Of a DNA stretch of 64,000 bases, positions 62,245 to 64,000 are shown one piece after another. The DNA is taken from positions 372,001-436,000 of the forward strand of contig NZ_VTQH01000003.1 of the NCBI RefSeq assembly GCF_008763945.1. Reading direction: 5' to 3'. Position numbers and translations under genes: made by a program. The number at the start of each line of letters is the position of its first letter. Position 1 is the stretch's first letter. A model generated the notes under the pieces. The model ran no database searches. It worked only from the letters and a program-made list of their open reading frames with translations, and had not been told where the DNA came from. The DNA is from Microbacterium testaceum StLB037. Its GTDB lineage: Bacteria; Actinomycetota; Actinomycetes; Actinomycetales; Microbacteriaceae.

Positions 62245-63831
62245 TCACGACGAGACGGTGACGAGGGTCCGCTGCCAGCCGCTCGACCCGTTGGGGGCGA
62301 TGGGGGCCTGATCCTCGATCTGCAGGTTGCCCTGCTTGTCGGTGGCGCGGACGGCGATGTAGTGCGAGCCGGCCTCGGCGGTCCAGTCGAACTTCCACTG
62401 CACCCACGACTGATCGTTGATGGGAGTCGACAGCTGCGTCTCCTGCCACTCGCCGTTGTCTATGCTCACCTCGACCTTCTGCACGCCGACGGGCTGCGCC
62501 CACGCCATACCGGCGATCACGACGGTGCCGGCGGGTACGGGCGAGCCGATCTTGGGCGTGTCCACGCGCGACGACATCTTGATCGGCGCCTCGGCCGAGT
62601 AGCCGCGCGGGGTCCAGTAGGCCTCGGCCTGGTCGAATCGCGTGACGGTGAGCTTCGTGACCCACTTCGTCGCCGAGACGTAGCCGTACAGGCCCGGGAC
62701 GACCATGCGCACCGGGAAACCGTGCTCGAACGGGAGCGGCTCGCCGTTCATCTTCACCGCGAAGATCGCATCGAGGTTGTCGTCGGTGAGGGAGGACAGG
62801 GGAGTGGATGCCGTGTACCCGTCGACGCTCTCCGAGAGCACCATGTCGGCATCTCCCTGCACGCCGGCCATGCGCAACACGTCGCGGATCGGGATGCCGG
62901 TCCAGATGGCGTTGCCGACGAGCCCGCCGCCGACCTCGTTGGAGACGCAGGTGAGGGTCACGCCGTACTCGTCGAGCCCCATGCCGACGAGGTCGTCGAA
63001 GCTGAGCTCGATCGGGTTGTCGACCATGCCCTCGATCGAGAGGCGCCACGTGGTGGGGTCGACGTTGGGGACGGTGAGCGCGGTGTCGACGCGGTAGAAG
63101 TCGCCGTTGGGGGTGATGATCGGCGTGAGACCGTCGATGTCCCAGTTCGCCCCCTCCGGCACCGTCACGGTCGTCCGCGCCGCGGGGATGCTCAGGGCGT
63201 CGCGGGCGGCGGCGACCGACGAGGTCGCGGCGTTGAGCACGCGGGCCCCGACGCCCACGACCACCGCACCTACCGCGGTGAGACCGGTGAGGAGCAGGAA
63301 CCGGCGGCGATCGGTGCCCGCGGCATCGGCGTTTCCCGCCGTGGCCGCCGAGACCCATCGGCGAAGGCGCACGATCGCGAGCAGGAGCACGAGAATGCCC
63401 GCGACGGTGCCGACCACCGGGGGAAGCCAGGCGAGGACACCGGCTCCGGCGCGCGTGACGATGGCCGCGGTCGCGAGGACGCCGCCGATGCCGAGCAGGG
63501 CGACCCCGACGTAGCGGAAGCGGTACTCGAGCACGCCGGCGACGGCCGCGGCGACGGCGGCGCCGAGACCGACGCCCACCAGCAGGGCGATCTTGTCGCT
63601 CTCGCCGAAGAGCGTGATCGCCAGCTCCTTCAGCGGACGCGGGACGATGTCGACGATGAACGAGCCCACCGCGAGGATGGGGCTCGCCGAACGCGCGACG
63701 AGCGCTGCGAGCGCCTCTGCCGCGGCGAGCAGCACCGCCGCCGCCACGATGCCGGCGAGAGCCGCCCAGATCCAGGCGTGCGGGCGGCGGGCCGTGGTGG
63801 TCTCGGTCCGGGCCGCGGTGTCGGTCGTCAT
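62245..63831 (-). CDS. Membrane-fused molybdopterin-dependent oxidoreductase, sulfite-oxidase fold
   Basis: 528 residues. Four or so N-terminal helices (residues about 20-165) are followed by TDRRRFLLLTG, a twin-arginine-like element, and another helix. The external catalytic domain is of sulfite oxidase/YedY type. It has WRLSIEGMVDNPIEL, then C295 in VTLTCVSNEVGG, the presumed Mo ligand, then FPVRMVVPGLYGYVSATKWV, and a C-terminal Ig-like dimer domain with VEVSIDNGEWQ. Substrate is unknown. ATG at 63831 has a GAGGG site upstream. No molybdopterin synthesis genes are in the window. Confidence 0.9.
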   Translation of the reverse strand: MTTDTAARTETTTARRPHAWIWAALAGIVAAAVLLAAAEALAALVARSASPILAVGSFIVDIVPRPLKELAITLFGESDKIALLVGVGLGAAVAAAVAGVLEYRFRYVGVALLGIGGVLATAAIVTRAGAGVLAWLPPVVGTVAGILVLLLAIVRLRRWVSAATAGNADAAGTDRRRFLLLTGLTAVGAVVVGVGARVLNAATSSVAAARDALSIPAARTTVTVPEGANWDIDGLTPIITPNGDFYRVDTALTVPNVDPTTWRLSIEGMVDNPIELSFDDLVGMGLDEYGVTLTCVSNEVGGGLVGNAIWTGIPIRDVLRMAGVQGDADMVLSESVDGYTASTPLSSLTDDNLDAIFAVKMNGEPLPFEHGFPVRMVVPGLYGYVSATKWVTKLTVTRFDQAEAYWTPRGYSAEAPIKMSSRVDTPKIGSPVPAGTVVIAGMAWAQPVGVQKVEVSIDNGEWQETQLSTPINDQSWVQWKFDWTAEAGSHYIAVRATDKQGNLQIEDQAPIAPNGSSGWQRTLVTVSS

Positions 63832-63910
63832 GGCATCCCTCGTTCCCGCTCTCCGCGCAGGCGCGATGAGCATCTCCCCTTATTCGGAGCGAAGGGTGGA
63901 ACGGATGCCG

Positions 63911-64000
63911 TCAGGGCGCGGAGTGCGCCGATGTGGGCGCCGCGGGGGCCAGCGCGAACGCCGCCACCCCGGTCACGATGAGAGCGAGGGCGAGGCCCAG
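63911..64000 (-). CDS. C-terminal end of a membrane protein gene, cut by the window
   Basis: On the minus strand the last 29 codons of a frame enter from the window edge: a hydrophobic stretch LGLALALIVTGVAAFALAPA, then AAPTSAHSAP and TGA. This looks like a C-terminal transmembrane helix and short tail. It lies 79 bases upstream of the oxidoreductase on the same strand and may share its operon. Function cannot be told. Confidence 0.5.
   Translation of the reverse strand: MGLALALIVTGVAAFALAPAAPTSAHSAP

Overview
The window is high-GC DNA with GTG/ATG starts, tight 1-4 base gene overlaps and actinobacterial gene families throughout (malate:quinone oxidoreductase, ThrE exporter, thioester-domain surface protein, PASTA kinase, Tad-pilus island beside topA). 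Gene content and codon style point to the Microbacteriaceae, probably Microbacterium or a close relative. This is an inference from content, not a database match. The DNA looks like ordinary chromosome: I saw no insertion sequence, prophage, CRISPR array or plasmid function.

Layout. 1-6 kb: acetate activation (end of pta, then ackA) and a disaccharide phosphorylase pair (beta-phosphoglucomutase-like HAD plus GH65). 6-10 kb: a tandem intergenic repeat, then dnaX and recR. 10-12.5 kb: an unknown gene and a PASTA Ser/Thr kinase. 12.7-27.6 kb: a long co-directional Pst-type phosphate transport locus in which surface proteins sit between the permease genes and the ATPase gene. Order: pstC, pstA, membrane-anchored PstS, very large anchored binding-protein-like gene, secreted PstS-like protein, WxL-like surface protein, DUF916-type WxL-interacting protein, small anchored protein, sortase-fold protein lacking the catalytic His and Cys, pstB with a ~180-residue N-terminal extension, and a DUF2993 protein. 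This locus is the most unusual part of the window. 27.6-37.6 kb: ThrE on the minus strand, lysC and asd, mqo, thymidine kinase, galE, a FadR-type regulator with a siderophore-interacting flavoprotein, and a HAD phosphatase. 37.8-43.3 kb, minus strand: tRNA-Pro, a TQXA thioester protein, metallophosphoesterase and a bifunctional PBP with PASTA repeats. 43.4-47 kb: DUF4177, RidA, PAP2 and acs. 47-50.4 kb: Tad-type pilus genes (tadA, fused tadB/tadC, Flp-like DUF4244 pilin, two minor pilins). 50.3-57.5 kb: topA, tmk, holB, a tripeptidyl-peptidase-like lipoprotein, deoC. 57.5-64 kb: tRNA-Thr, a membrane protein, an MMPL exporter behind a strong AT-rich palindrome, nicotinamidase, a PAS histidine kinase, a membrane-fused molybdopterin oxidoreductase and the end of one more gene.

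How the parts connect. GTTCACC-type repeats resembling the actinobacterial PhoP box lie before pstC and again before the WxL-interacting gene, so the transport and surface modules may be phosphate-responsive together. No phoU, phoR or phoP is present here. Acetate enters or leaves through AckA-Pta and Acs. LysC and Asd start the aspartate pathway, and the divergent ThrE exports Thr/Ser made from it.

Two signals cut across the window. At least eight genes carry a TANNNT -10 box 6-7 bases before the start codon, which implies leaderless transcripts. The heptamer GGATGCC/GGCATCC recurs far more often than composition predicts and forms the stems of several terminators.
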